Of a DNA stretch of 64,000 nt, positions 47,651-57,469 are shown in pieces. Where the stretch lies: contig JAKQUO010000026.1 in assembly GCA_029569255.1 (NCBI GenBank), positions 45,922-109,921 of the forward strand. The letters are read 5' to 3'. This DNA is from Acidobacteriota bacterium. GTDB taxonomy: Bacteria > Acidobacteriota > Aminicenantia > Aminicenantales > Saccharicenantaceae. Position numbers and translations under genes: made by a program. Position 1 is the first letter of the stretch. Each line of letters opens with the position of its first letter. The notes under the pieces were generated by a model that saw only the letters and a list, made by a program, of their open reading frames with translations, had not been told where the DNA came from and searched no databases.

Positions 47651-50572
47651 TCACTTGGGCTTGGCGTCGAGGTTCTTCCAGTTCAGCAAGGCGTTGAAAA
47701 TGAAGAAATAAGACCCGTGGGTCTGGCTCCGCCAAGCCGGGTTGAAGCTGAACAGGACGACGTGGCCCTTGCCGATCGCCGCGTCGGCCAGGGCCGGTGT
47801 CCCGGCCAGGGCCTCGCCGCCGTCCAGGCCGCCGCTGATGAGCAGCTCGCCGGCCTTCCGGGCGAAGCTCAGGACGACCCGCGCCCGGGCCGGCGGCGTC
47901 ATCGCCGGGCGCGCGCCCGGCTCCGGCGCTGCCTCCGCGGCCTGCTTTTCGGCCTTGCGGAATTCCTCGATCGTCTTCTGGCCGAGGTCTCGGGGACGGC
48001 CCTGGATGACGTCCGGGTCGCCCGCGGCGCCGCGCCCCGAAGGCCGGCCCGTCTGCGGGCCGCCGAACCCGGGCATCATGCCCCGGCCGCCGAAACCGCC
48101 GGCGGCGAAGACGGGCGCCTGGCTGAAGTAGATGCCGAGAGTGTCGTCGTATCCGTAGGCGAGCGGGCTCGTCCGGTCGTCGAGCTCGGCCTTGTAGACG
48201 CCGCCGCGGGCCCACAGGTTCGGGGTGTCCTTGACGGCCAGGCCCTGGGCCAGCCCGAAGTGGATGGGCAGGGCCGAGCTCGAGCCCAGGGTGATGAAGA
48301 CGCCGCCGTCCCGCACGAAATCGCGCAGGTGCAGGACGCCGTCGAGCTCGATCCCGCCGCGCATGTCGCCGGTCGAGTCCTGGACCCCGATGTTCGGGGT
48401 GAGCGGCGTCTTCTTCCAGGGCAGGGGCTTGTCGCCCGAGAGCCCGTTGACGACGCTCAAGGCGTCGGGCGACGAAGGCCCGAAGATGATGACGTCGTAC
48501 TTGTCGCGGAGCCGGGCGTCGTCCCGGACGGCGTGGACCGAGATGTAATCGTAGGGGATGCCGCACTCGTCGAGGGCGATGCGGAGCCAGCCCTCGGTCT
48601 GGGTGTTCTGCCAGGTGTGCATGACCGCGACGCGCGGGGCCCCGACCTCGTGCATCGGCACGGCGGGGACGGCCGCGGCGGCGACGGCCGAGAAGCCGAA
48701 TTCCTTGGCGGCCCGGTCCAGGCGGGATTCGAGATCGCCGGGGTTGTCGGCCGGCTTGATGACGAACGAGCCGGCCCGGAACTTGCGGCCCTGGGCCTCG
48801 AAGTCCTTCTCGGCCGCCTGGATCTTGAGGTCCTTGTGGGCGAAGCGGAACGTGGCCAGGGCGTTGTCGGCGTTGTGGTTGACGAGATAGGCCTGGACCG
48901 CGCCCTTGGCCAGCCGGACGACGCCGCCGGGAGCGGCGACCTCGCCCTGGACCAGGGTCATGGGCGCGTCGAGGACGGCCGTGTCCTCGACGCGGACGGT
49001 CTTGACGTTGTAGAGCGGGCCGAGCGTCCAGCCGACGTCGTCATAGGGCCGGGGGTCGTTGATGTTGTAGTACTGCCTGTCGAGCATCAGGTCGGCCATG
49101 CGCGAGTACGGCTGGTCCATGCGGACGACGTAGCTCCCGGCCGCGAAGGTCGCGTCCTTGACCTTGAAGGCCTTGTCGGCCCGGTGGACCTCGACGCCCT
49201 GGGCCTGGAGCCGGCCCAGCAGGCGGGCCTGCTGGCCGGGCCGCGGGTCGTCGCCGGGGAAGACGTAGGCGGCCGGCCCCTCGGCCCGGGCCTTGGCGAT
49301 GGACCGCTTGGTCTTGAGGAGGAAGCTCTCCAGGAACTTGTCCTTGAGCGTGGCCACGTGGTTCATGCCGATGAGCACGCCGCTCTGCTGGAGGTTGACG
49401 TTGTTGCGCATCGACCAGAGCGTCGAGCGCAGGGGCGGGTTGGGCCGGAACCAGGCCCGGTCGGGCGAGGCCGAGACGACCCGGGTCGAGGCGTCGCCGG
49501 CGCCCTGGGTCTCGTAGAACCGGCCGATGGCGTTGTGGCCGTTGGCCGCGTAGAAGGCGTAGCTCGGGGCCCAGCCGTCGTAGAAGCCGTGGGTCCAGAC
49601 GCCCGGAACGCCCATCTTGGTCAGCTCGTCGACCTCGCGGTAGGCCAGAAGGCTCCACTCGTCGACGGTGATGGGGTCGAGCCAGGCGTTGTAGGGGCCC
49701 TCGCCCGTCGAGATGTAGAGGAAGGAGACCGACTCGTGCAGGTCGTGCATGACGAGCGGGTGGTAGTCGAGGAAGACCCTCATGATGTACTGGCTGAGCT
49801 TCAGGGACAGCCCGAGGTTGTCGCGGTTGTTGTCGTGGGAGACGTACTTGCCCCAGTAGGCGAGGCGCGCCGAGACGTCGGCCTTGGGGTCCTTGCGCTT
49901 GGCCATGCCGATGTCGACATACTTGTCGCGGCCGTCCGGCTCGAGGACGGGCGTGATCAGGGTGATGGAGTTCTCGCGGATGGCCTTGACGAAGGGCGAC
50001 TCGTCGACGGCGATGCGGTAGGCCAGCTCCATGAGCATCTCGACCGAGCCCGTCTCGCCGGAGTGCAGGCCGCCGGTGGCCCAGTACATCGGCTTGGCCT
50101 CCTTGAGGAGCGCCTGGACCTCGGCCTCGGGGAGACGGCGCGGGTCGGCCAGCTTGGCGTTGATGGCCTTGTACTTGTCGAGGTCCCTGATCGTCCCCTC
50201 GTCGGCGACGGCGACGACGATCCAGTCGCGGCCCTCCTCGGTCTTGCCGATGTCGAAGACCTTGACCCGGGGCGTCGCCGCGGCCAGGGCCCGCATGTAC
50301 TTGTAGACATCGGCCGTGTAGCTCAGGACGTCCCTGGCCCCGGCGATGTGGCCGAGGACCTCGAGCGGCGTCGGGACGCCCTCGGCGTAGGGCAGGTGGT
50401 CGACGTATTTCGTGGCGAAATGGGGGTCGGTCGTGAACTCGAGGATCTTCTTGGTGTACTCCTCGTGGACCTTCTGCTGGGCCGGGGCCGGACGGACGGC
50501 CAGGCCGAGGCACCAGGCCGCGGCCAGGGCGAGGCTCAGGACGGCGCGCGTTCTTCGCATCGTGGGGCTCAT
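47651..50572 (-). CDS. Secreted M14-family zinc carboxypeptidase-like protein
   Basis: TGGLHSGETGSVEMLMELAYRI; ITLITPVLEPDGRDKY; DLHES. Confidence 0.88.
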   Translation of the reverse strand: MSPTMRRTRAVLSLALAAAWCLGLAVRPAPAQQKVHEEYTKKILEFTTDPHFATKYVDHLPYAEGVPTPLEVLGHIAGARDVLSYTADVYKYMRALAAATPRVKVFDIGKTEEGRDWIVVAVADEGTIRDLDKYKAINAKLADPRRLPEAEVQALLKEAKPMYWATGGLHSGETGSVEMLMELAYRIAVDESPFVKAIRENSITLITPVLEPDGRDKYVDIGMAKRKDPKADVSARLAYWGKYVSHDNNRDNLGLSLKLSQYIMRVFLDYHPLVMHDLHESVSFLYISTGEGPYNAWLDPITVDEWSLLAYREVDELTKMGVPGVWTHGFYDGWAPSYAFYAANGHNAIGRFYETQGAGDASTRVVSASPDRAWFRPNPPLRSTLWSMRNNVNLQQSGVLIGMNHVATLKDKFLESFLLKTKRSIAKARAEGPAAYVFPGDDPRPGQQARLLGRLQAQGVEVHRADKAFKVKDATFAAGSYVVRMDQPYSRMADLMLDRQYYNINDPRPYDDVGWTLGPLYNVKTVRVEDTAVLDAPMTLVQGEVAAPGGVVRLAKGAVQAYLVNHNADNALATFRFAHKDLKIQAAEKDFEAQGRKFRAGSFVIKPADNPGDLESRLDRAAKEFGFSAVAAAAVPAVPMHEVGAPRVAVMHTWQNTQTEGWLRIALDECGIPYDYISVHAVRDDARLRDKYDVIIFGPSSPDALSVVNGLSGDKPLPWKKTPLTPNIGVQDSTGDMRGGIELDGVLHLRDFVRDGGVFITLGSSSALPIHFGLAQGLAVKDTPNLWARGGVYKAELDDRTSPLAYGYDDTLGIYFSQAPVFAAGGFGGRGMMPGFGGPQTGRPSGRGAAGDPDVIQGRPRDLGQKTIEEFRKAEKQAAEAAPEPGARPAMTPPARARVVLSFARKAGELLISGGLDGGEALAGTPALADAAIGKGHVVLFSFNPAWRSQTHGSYFFIFNALLNWKNLDAKPK

Positions 50573-50738
50573 GGACGACCTCCTCCGCTCGGGGCGTTGA
50601 CATCGGGAACATACTCGTTTCGCCCGGCCGGGTCAAGCAGATGAGGGCCGCCGCCCCCGAGACGGGCGAGGCGGTGATATGATAGGATTCCAAAAGGGAG
50701 ATTTCTTGTGGGCCCGGGAGGCCGGCCTGAGGGAGAAC

Positions 50739-52439
50739 ATGAGAACACGCGTGAACCGTCGGCCCTTGATCCGGATCTCGGCCGTCGCCGTCGTCGCCGT
50801 CGTCGCCGCCTCGCTCTCCGCCGGGCCGGCCCAAGCGCCGGCGCCGGGCGCCAAGCCCGGCGAGCTCACGGCCGAGGCCAAGGTCGACCGCGTCTTCGAG
50901 CGCTTCAACCGCAGCGACACGCCCGGCTGCGTCGTCGGCGTCGCCGCCGGCGGCAAGCCCGTCCTGGTCAAGGCCTACGGCATGGCCGACCTCGAGCGCG
51001 GCGTCCGGCTGCGCCCGGACTCGGTCTTCGAGTCGGGCTCCGTGGCCAAGCAGTTCACCGCGGCCGCCGTCGCCCTCCTCTGCCGGGACGGCAAGCTCTC
51101 GCTCGACGACCCGGTCCGCAAGTACGTCCCGGAGGTCCCCGATTTCGGGCCTCCCGTTCTGATCCGCCATCTCCTCAATCACACCAGCGGCCTGCGCAGC
51201 CAGTGGTCGCTCCTGGGCCTGGCCGGCCGGCCGACGGGCTGGGCCGTCCACACCGTCGAGGAGATCCTCGAGCTGGTCGGCCGCATGCGGGAGCTCAACT
51301 TCAAGCCCGGCGACGAATACCTCTACTGCAACACCGGCTACACGCTGCTCGGCGTCGTCGTCGCCCGCGTCTCCGGCAAGACCCTCGACGCCTTCTGCCA
51401 GGAGCGGCTTTTCAAGCCGCTGGGGATGACCCGCACCCGGTGGCGCGAGGACTTCCGGACGATCGTCCCCGACCGGGCCACCGCCTACGGGCGGCTGCCA
51501 GACGGCCGGTTCTTCACCAACATGCCCTTCACCAGCGTCATCGGCAACGGCGGGCTGTTGACCACGGCCGGCGACCTCCTCCTCTGGAACGGGAACCTCG
51601 ACGAGCCGCGCGTCGGGGGCCCGGCCCTGGTCGAACAGCTGGAAACGCGCGGCCGGCTCAACGACGGCTTCGAGCTCGAGTACGCCCAGGGACTCGTCGT
51701 GACGGCGTACAAGGGCCTGCGCGAGGTCGGCCACGGCGGCTCGACGGCCGGATACCAGGCCTTCCTGGCTCGCTATCCCTCCGAGCGGCTGTCGATCGCC
51801 GTCCTGAGCAACCTGAGCGGGTCGGGGCCGGCCGGCCTGGCCCGCCAGGTCGCCGACATCTACCTGGCCGGGAAGATCGAGGAGCCGGCCAAGCCGGTCG
51901 CCGCGGCCGTGCCGGCTTCGACGCTCAAAAAATACCTCGGCGTCTACCGGGAGCGGCTGACCGACGCCGCGATGCGGGTCGAGCTCGACAAGAACGGCAA
52001 GACCCTGCGGTTCTCCGGCCTGCCGGCCCTGCCCCTGTCGGCGACGACGTTCATGACGCCGGACGGCTCGAGGCGGTTCGTCTTCGAGCCCGGCACGGCG
52101 GGGTCCTCTTTCAAGATCACCGACACGACGCCCGGGGCCAGGCCGCGGCTGTGGGAAGCGGCGCCCCCCTTCGCCCCGCGGCCCGCCGACCTCGACGCCT
52201 TCGCCGGGGCGTATTACAGCTACGAGATCGACACGACCTACACCCTTTTCGTCAAGGACGGCAGGCTCTTGGCCCACTTCCGGCCCGCCCAGCTGATCGT
52301 CCTGAGGCCCATCTACGACGACGCCTTCGAGTCCGACGAAGACGTCTTCCGGTTCAGCCGCGACGCCTCGGGCCGCGTCGACTCGTTCCGGGTCTACGCC
52401 GGCCGGGCCTGGCGCGTCCTGTTCGGCCGGATAAGCTAG
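50739..52439 (+). CDS. Beta-lactamase-family serine hydrolase
   Basis: FESGSVAKQFTAAAVALL (SxxK), YCNTGYTLLG (YxN), HGGSTAGYQ. Confidence 0.92.
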   Translation: MRTRVNRRPLIRISAVAVVAVVAASLSAGPAQAPAPGAKPGELTAEAKVDRVFERFNRSDTPGCVVGVAAGGKPVLVKAYGMADLERGVRLRPDSVFESGSVAKQFTAAAVALLCRDGKLSLDDPVRKYVPEVPDFGPPVLIRHLLNHTSGLRSQWSLLGLAGRPTGWAVHTVEEILELVGRMRELNFKPGDEYLYCNTGYTLLGVVVARVSGKTLDAFCQERLFKPLGMTRTRWREDFRTIVPDRATAYGRLPDGRFFTNMPFTSVIGNGGLLTTAGDLLLWNGNLDEPRVGGPALVEQLETRGRLNDGFELEYAQGLVVTAYKGLREVGHGGSTAGYQAFLARYPSERLSIAVLSNLSGSGPAGLARQVADIYLAGKIEEPAKPVAAAVPASTLKKYLGVYRERLTDAAMRVELDKNGKTLRFSGLPALPLSATTFMTPDGSRRFVFEPGTAGSSFKITDTTPGARPRLWEAAPPFAPRPADLDAFAGAYYSYEIDTTYTLFVKDGRLLAHFRPAQLIVLRPIYDDAFESDEDVFRFSRDASGRVDSFRVYAGRAWRVLFGRIS

Positions 52440-52489
52440 CGGACGGAGGTCCGGAGGGCGAAACGCCGCTTCGCTCCTCGCTCCGCGAC

Positions 52490-52518
52490 TTGACACGCGG
52501 CCCCGGCCCGGGTATCTC
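52490..52518 (+). promoter_or_regulatory. Promoter TTGACA-17-TATCTC
   Basis: Upstream of DnaQ-like exonuclease. Confidence 0.6.
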
Positions 52519-52537
52519 TTGTCCCGGGAAAACGACC

Positions 52538-53143
52538 ATGGCCGCCCGCACCCGTAAGCTGCTGTTCTTCGACTGCGAGACGACGGGCCTGCCGGGCGTC
52601 CGCTTTTTCACTCCCGCGGTCGTCGACGAGTGGCCGCGCCTCGTCCAGATCGCCTGGGCCGGCTACGGCGTCCGGGGCCGCGAGCTGGAGTCCCGGAGCC
52701 GCATCGTCAAACCGGAAGGGTTCCGCATCCCGGCCGAGGCGACCCGGATCCACGGCATCTCCCACGCCCGGGCCGTGCGGCAGGGCCGGGACCTGGGCCG
52801 GGTCCTGGACGAGTTCCTCGAGGCGGCGATGGCGCCCGGAACGACCCTCGTCGCCCACAATCTCGATTACGACCGGAATGTCGTCGCCGGCGAGCTCGTC
52901 CGGACCGGAAGGCCGCTCGATTTCCTGGGACTTGGCGGGTTCTGCACCATGAAGAAATCGACGGACATCTGCCGGATCGCCCGCCCCGGCGGCGGCTTCG
53001 GCTACAAATGGCCGACCCTGGAGGAGCTCCACACCTTCTGCTTCGGCTTTCCCTACGACGGGGCCCACGACGCGGCCAACGATATCGGGGCCTGCGCCCG
53101 GTCGTTCTTCAAGCTCCGCGCCGCCGGCCACTTCCGGCTTTGA
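52538..53143 (+). CDS. DnaQ-like DEDDh 3'-5' exonuclease
   Basis: LLFFDCETTGLP; HAxxD region HDAANDIGACARSFF. Confidence 0.9.
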   Translation: MAARTRKLLFFDCETTGLPGVRFFTPAVVDEWPRLVQIAWAGYGVRGRELESRSRIVKPEGFRIPAEATRIHGISHARAVRQGRDLGRVLDEFLEAAMAPGTTLVAHNLDYDRNVVAGELVRTGRPLDFLGLGGFCTMKKSTDICRIARPGGGFGYKWPTLEELHTFCFGFPYDGAHDAANDIGACARSFFKLRAAGHFRL

Positions 53144-53164
53144 GCGCCCCCGGACGGGAAAGGC

Positions 53165-55663
53165 CTACTTGACCGCCCACTCGTGGACGCCGGCCGACCA
53201 CTTCTCCTGGAGCCGGACCTCGAGGCGGAGGGCCTTCGTCCGGACCGGGGCGAACCGGACCGTGTTCCAGGCGTCCTTGGCCGTGCCGTAAGGGCCGGCC
53301 GTCCTGACCGGAAGCCAGCCGCCCCCGGTCTCGTAGAGGACGCGCCAGGAGGCGGGGACGCGGCACTCGCCGCCGCCCGTGTCGTCGAACCAGAAGACGG
53401 AGGCCTCGGAGACGCGGACAGGGGCGTCGAAGGCGTACTCGATCCACTCGGTCGTGCCCTTCTTAGGCCACCAGTGCATGTGGCCGGCGGCGTCGTCCGA
53501 GCTCTCCGGTTCGAAGCCGTCGGCGGCGCGCCGCGGATCGACGGCCCCCTCGGAGGCCGTGACCGCGGCCTTGGCCGCGAGGCCGGGCTCGCGGGCGACG
53601 CGGGCCTTGCCGGGCTCGCGGGCCAGCCAGACGGCCATCTCGCCCTTGCCGCGGTTGGCCCAGGCGTAGTACGGGATGAGGGTGATGGGTCTCTTCTCGG
53701 TCACGGTCCGGCCGGCCTTCTCGCTGACGGCCTCGGCTTCGCCCGTGACGACGACGACGCCGCCGAGGAGGTCCGGCCGCGGCTCGGCCGCGAGCGCGGC
53801 GCCGTCGGGGAGGACGAGGTTCGAGGCCCGGCCGCCGTTGTCGGCGCCCTCGGCGCAGTAGACGAGCGGGCCGCGCTCGATAGCGACGCGGCCGCGGTCG
53901 GCCTCGACGGCCTCGTGGGCGACGACGCGCCGGACGGGCATGGGCAGAGAGAGCTCGACGACGTCGCCGGGCGCCCAGGCCCTCGCGATGAGCGCGTAGC
54001 CCTTGTCGAGACCGTGGAGCAGGTCGACGTCCCGGCCGTTGACCCTGAGGGACGGGACGCCCTCGGCCGGCTCGGTGTAGGCGTAGAGGTCGGTCGGGAC
54101 GGGCTTGCCCAGGGCCCAGCCGGGAATGCGCACGGCCAGGGTGAACTCGGTCTCGCGGGCCGGCTTGACCTCGATCCTGATGTCGCCCCGCCAGGGATAC
54201 TCGGTCGTTTGGACAATCTCGAGGCCGGTGCCGGCCACTTTCATCTTCCCCGTCCCCTGGGCGAAGAGGTTGATGTAGACGCGGTCCTTCGTCGCGGCGT
54301 AGAAATAGCCCGGGACCGAGGCCAGGACGCGGGCGACGTTGGGCGGGCAGCAGGCGCAGCTGAACCAGGGCACCCGCTCGTGCTGCCCGAACGAGGCCAG
54401 GGGGTTGGGATAGAAGAAGCGGTCGCCGGAGAGCGAGATGCCGGAGAGGACGCCGTTGTAGAGGATGCGCTCCATGACGTCGGCGTACTTGGCGTCGAGG
54501 GCCAGGCGCTGCATGCGCGAGTTCCAGAGGAAGGTGGCGATGTTGGCGCAGGTCTCGGCGTAGGCGGTGAGGTTCGGCAGGCGGTAGGGCGGGCCGTAGC
54601 CCTCCCAGCCGCCCGCCGCGCCGATGCCGCCGGTGATGTAGAGCTTGGTCCCGGCCATGTCGGCCCAGATCCTGTCGAGGGCGGCGACGTAGGCGGCCTC
54701 GCCGGTCAGGGCGGCGACGTCGGCCGCCGCGGCGTAGAGGTAGCCGGCCCGGACGGCGTGGCCGACGGCCCCGGTCTGCTCGACGAAGGGCTCGTGGTCC
54801 TGGGCGTACTCGCCGTAGAGGAGCCGGTCGCTCCCGTCGCGGGCGTTCTCCCGGAAGGGGACGCGGCCTTCCGTCCTGCCCCGGGCGTCGATGAAGAACT
54901 TGGCCAGGTCGAGGTACTTGCGCGCCCCGGTGACGCGGTAGAGCTTGACCAGGCCGATCTCGATCTCCTCGTGGCCGGGCGGGTTCGTGCGCTTGCCGGG
55001 GCCGAACTCGCGGGCGACGAGGTCGGCGCTCTTGACGGCGACGTCAAGCAGGCCCTTCTTGCCCGTGGCCTGGAAGTGGGCGGCCGCGGCCTCGTAGAGG
55101 TGCCCGATGTTGTAAAGCTCGTGGCTCATGTAGAGGTGAGACCAGCGCTCCCGGCCAACCCAGGGCTGTGGCGGCGGGCCGCCGATCGTCCGGGCGGCGT
55201 AGAGGTAGCCGTCGGGCTCCTGGGCCTCGGCGATCTTGGCGATGAGCCCGTCAAGGTAGCGGTCGAGCCCGGGGTCGGCGTGGGTGGCCAGGGCGTAGGA
55301 GGCCGCCTCGATCGTCTTGAAGACGTCGGAATCGTCGAACGGGTAGCGGCTGCGGTACGTGCCGCCCGCCGCCCCTCCGAGGGCGGCCGCGGCCAGGTCG
55401 AAGTTCTCGATCCGCCCCGTCTCCTCGCTCTGCCTGAAGATGTGGGGGATGGTCACGGTGCGGTTCGTCTCCAGGCGCGGCGCCCAGAACGCGTCCGTGA
55501 GGCGGACGTCGGTGAAGGGCACCGGCGCGGCCGGATAGTCGGCCTTGGGCGCCCCGGCGCAAGCGGCGATGCCCAGGGCCAGGCCCGCGAGGGCCGCGGC
55601 TAAATGGGGGACATGATACCTGTTTCCCAATTTCTCCAGAGCCACTATCGTCCGCTTTATCAT
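53165..55663 (-). CDS. GH127 beta-L-arabinofuranosidase-like protein with discoidin-like C-terminal domain
   Basis: PVPFTDVRLTDAFWAPRLETNRTVTIPHIFRQSEETGRIENF; CACCPPNVARVLASVPGYFYA; C-terminal WIEYAFDAPVRVSEASVFWFDD. Confidence 0.88.
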   Translation of the reverse strand: MIKRTIVALEKLGNRYHVPHLAAALAGLALGIAACAGAPKADYPAAPVPFTDVRLTDAFWAPRLETNRTVTIPHIFRQSEETGRIENFDLAAAALGGAAGGTYRSRYPFDDSDVFKTIEAASYALATHADPGLDRYLDGLIAKIAEAQEPDGYLYAARTIGGPPPQPWVGRERWSHLYMSHELYNIGHLYEAAAAHFQATGKKGLLDVAVKSADLVAREFGPGKRTNPPGHEEIEIGLVKLYRVTGARKYLDLAKFFIDARGRTEGRVPFRENARDGSDRLLYGEYAQDHEPFVEQTGAVGHAVRAGYLYAAAADVAALTGEAAYVAALDRIWADMAGTKLYITGGIGAAGGWEGYGPPYRLPNLTAYAETCANIATFLWNSRMQRLALDAKYADVMERILYNGVLSGISLSGDRFFYPNPLASFGQHERVPWFSCACCPPNVARVLASVPGYFYAATKDRVYINLFAQGTGKMKVAGTGLEIVQTTEYPWRGDIRIEVKPARETEFTLAVRIPGWALGKPVPTDLYAYTEPAEGVPSLRVNGRDVDLLHGLDKGYALIARAWAPGDVVELSLPMPVRRVVAHEAVEADRGRVAIERGPLVYCAEGADNGGRASNLVLPDGAALAAEPRPDLLGGVVVVTGEAEAVSEKAGRTVTEKRPITLIPYYAWANRGKGEMAVWLAREPGKARVAREPGLAAKAAVTASEGAVDPRRAADGFEPESSDDAAGHMHWWPKKGTTEWIEYAFDAPVRVSEASVFWFDDTGGGECRVPASWRVLYETGGGWLPVRTAGPYGTAKDAWNTVRFAPVRTKALRLEVRLQEKWSAGVHEWAVK

Positions 55664-55736
55664 GATCGCCTCCCCCGGTCAAGCGCGAATCCGCCCCCGT
55701 CGGTTCAATAATTGGGAAACAGGTATCATGTCCCCC
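55606..55736. mobile_element. Mini inverted-repeat element (131 bp, perfect 26-bp TIRs)
   Basis: GGGGGACATGATACCTGTTTCCCAAT (55606-55631) and exact reverse complement (55711-55736). Confidence 0.85.
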
Positions 55737-55738
55737 GG

Positions 55739-55766
55739 TTGCCCCGTCGCGGCCCCTGAGTATAAT
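55739..55766 (+). promoter_or_regulatory. Promoter TTGCCC-16-TATAAT just upstream of araB
   Basis: -10 ends 6 nt before ATG 55773, suggesting leaderless or near-leaderless mRNA. Confidence 0.5.
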
Positions 55767-55772
55767 GGGCTC

Positions 55773-57467
55773 ATGAAGAACTCCAAGTACGCTCTCGGCC
55801 TCGATTTCGGCACCAACTCCGTGAGGGCCCTCATCGTCGACGTCGGGAGCGGCAACGAGGTCGGGACGGCCATCTTCGATTACCCGAGCGGCAAGGCCGG
55901 CATCCTCCTCGACCCCAAGGACGCCAACCTGGCCCGCCAGAACCCGGCCGACTGGATCCTCGGCGTCGAGAAGGCCGTGCCCGCGGCCCTGGCCGAGGCG
56001 AAAAAGAAGGTCAAGGGCTTCGATCCCGCCGCCGTCGTCGGCATCGGCGTCGACACGACCGGCTCCACTCCGCTCCCCGTCGACCGGGCCGGCAAGCCCC
56101 TGGCCCTCTACAAGGAGTTCAAGCGGAACCTCGACGCCCAGGCCTGGCTGTGGAAGGACCACACCGCCCACGCCGAGGCCGCCGAGATCACGGCCCTGGC
56201 CGCCGCCGAGCGCCCCGAGTACCTGGCCAAGTGCGGCGGGACCTACTCCTCCGAGTGGTTCTGGAGCAAGATCCTGCATTGTCTCCGGGTCGCGCCCAAG
56301 GCGGCCTCGGCCGCGTTCTCGTGGGTCGAGTTCGCCGACTACATCCCCGGCCTCCTCACCGGCGTCACCGACCCGCTGAAGATGAAGCGCAGCCGCTGCG
56401 CCGCCGGCCACAAGGCCATGTTCAACGCCAAGTGGGGCGGCCTGCCGGCCAAGGCCTTCCTGGCCAAGCTCGACCCGCGCCTGGGCGAGCTACGCGACCG
56501 CCTCTACGACAGGACCTACACCTCCGACGTCGCCGCCGGCGGCCTGACCGGGGAATGGGCCAAGAAGCTCGGCCTGCGCCCCGGCATCCCCGTGGCCGTC
56601 GGCGCTTTCGACGCCCATCTAGGCGGCGTCGGCGCGGGCGTCGGGACCGGCCGCTTCGTCAAGATCATCGGCACCTCGACCTGCGACATCTGCGTCTGGC
56701 CGGCGGCGAAGAGGCTCCCCGACATCCCCGGCCTCTGCGGCATCGTCGACGGCTCGGTCCTGCCCGGCTATCTCGGCCTGGAGGCCGGGCAATCCGCCGT
56801 CGGCGACATCTTCAACTGGTTCGTCGACGTCGTCGAGCCCGGCGGCCCGAAGAGAGGCTCCCACGCCGCCCTGACCCGCGGCGCCGCCGCCCTCGAGCCC
56901 GGCGAGTCGGGACTCCTGGCCCTCGACTGGCACAACGGCAACCGGACCGTCCTCGTGGACCAGCGCCTGACCGGCCTTATCCTCGGCCTGACCCTGCACA
57001 CGACGCCGGCCGAGATCTACCGGGCCCTGGTCGAGGCCACGGCCTTCGGCGCGCTGACCATCATCCGCCGCTTCGAGGAATACGGGGTCACGGTCCGCGA
57101 CGTCGTCAACTGCGGCGGCATCGCCGAGAAGAACCCCCTGGTCATGCAGATCTACGCCGACGTCACCGGGTTGCCGATGCGGGTGGCCCGCTCCGGCCAG
57201 ACCTGCGCCCTGGGCGCGGCCATGGCCGGGGCCGTGGCCGCGGGCAAGCGCGGCGGCGGGCACGCCACGTTCGCCGAGGCCCAGGCGGCCATGGGCGGGC
57301 TCAAGCGCGCCGTCTTCAAGCCCGTCGCCGCCAGGCACGAGGTCTACCTCGAGCTCTACGCGCTCTACCGCGCGCTCCACGACGCCTTCGGCGCCAGGGA
57401 CTGGACCGGGAACCTCCATCACGTCATGAAGGAGCTCCTGGCCATCAAGGACCGCCAAAGGAGATAG
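55773..57467 (+). CDS. araB: Ribulokinase
   Basis: YALGLDFGTNSVRALIVDVGSGNEVGTA; GIGVDTTGSTPLPVD; AFDAHLGGVGAGVGTGRFVKIIGTSTC. Confidence 0.95.
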   Translation: MKNSKYALGLDFGTNSVRALIVDVGSGNEVGTAIFDYPSGKAGILLDPKDANLARQNPADWILGVEKAVPAALAEAKKKVKGFDPAAVVGIGVDTTGSTPLPVDRAGKPLALYKEFKRNLDAQAWLWKDHTAHAEAAEITALAAAERPEYLAKCGGTYSSEWFWSKILHCLRVAPKAASAAFSWVEFADYIPGLLTGVTDPLKMKRSRCAAGHKAMFNAKWGGLPAKAFLAKLDPRLGELRDRLYDRTYTSDVAAGGLTGEWAKKLGLRPGIPVAVGAFDAHLGGVGAGVGTGRFVKIIGTSTCDICVWPAAKRLPDIPGLCGIVDGSVLPGYLGLEAGQSAVGDIFNWFVDVVEPGGPKRGSHAALTRGAAALEPGESGLLALDWHNGNRTVLVDQRLTGLILGLTLHTTPAEIYRALVEATAFGALTIIRRFEEYGVTVRDVVNCGGIAEKNPLVMQIYADVTGLPMRVARSGQTCALGAAMAGAVAAGKRGGGHATFAEAQAAMGGLKRAVFKPVAARHEVYLELYALYRALHDAFGARDWTGNLHHVMKELLAIKDRQRR

Positions 57468-57469
57468 CG

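Noticed and set aside
49041-52496. 1151-aa minus-strand ORF
   Set aside because: Antisense of the beta-lactamase-family gene and alternate frame of the M14 peptidase.
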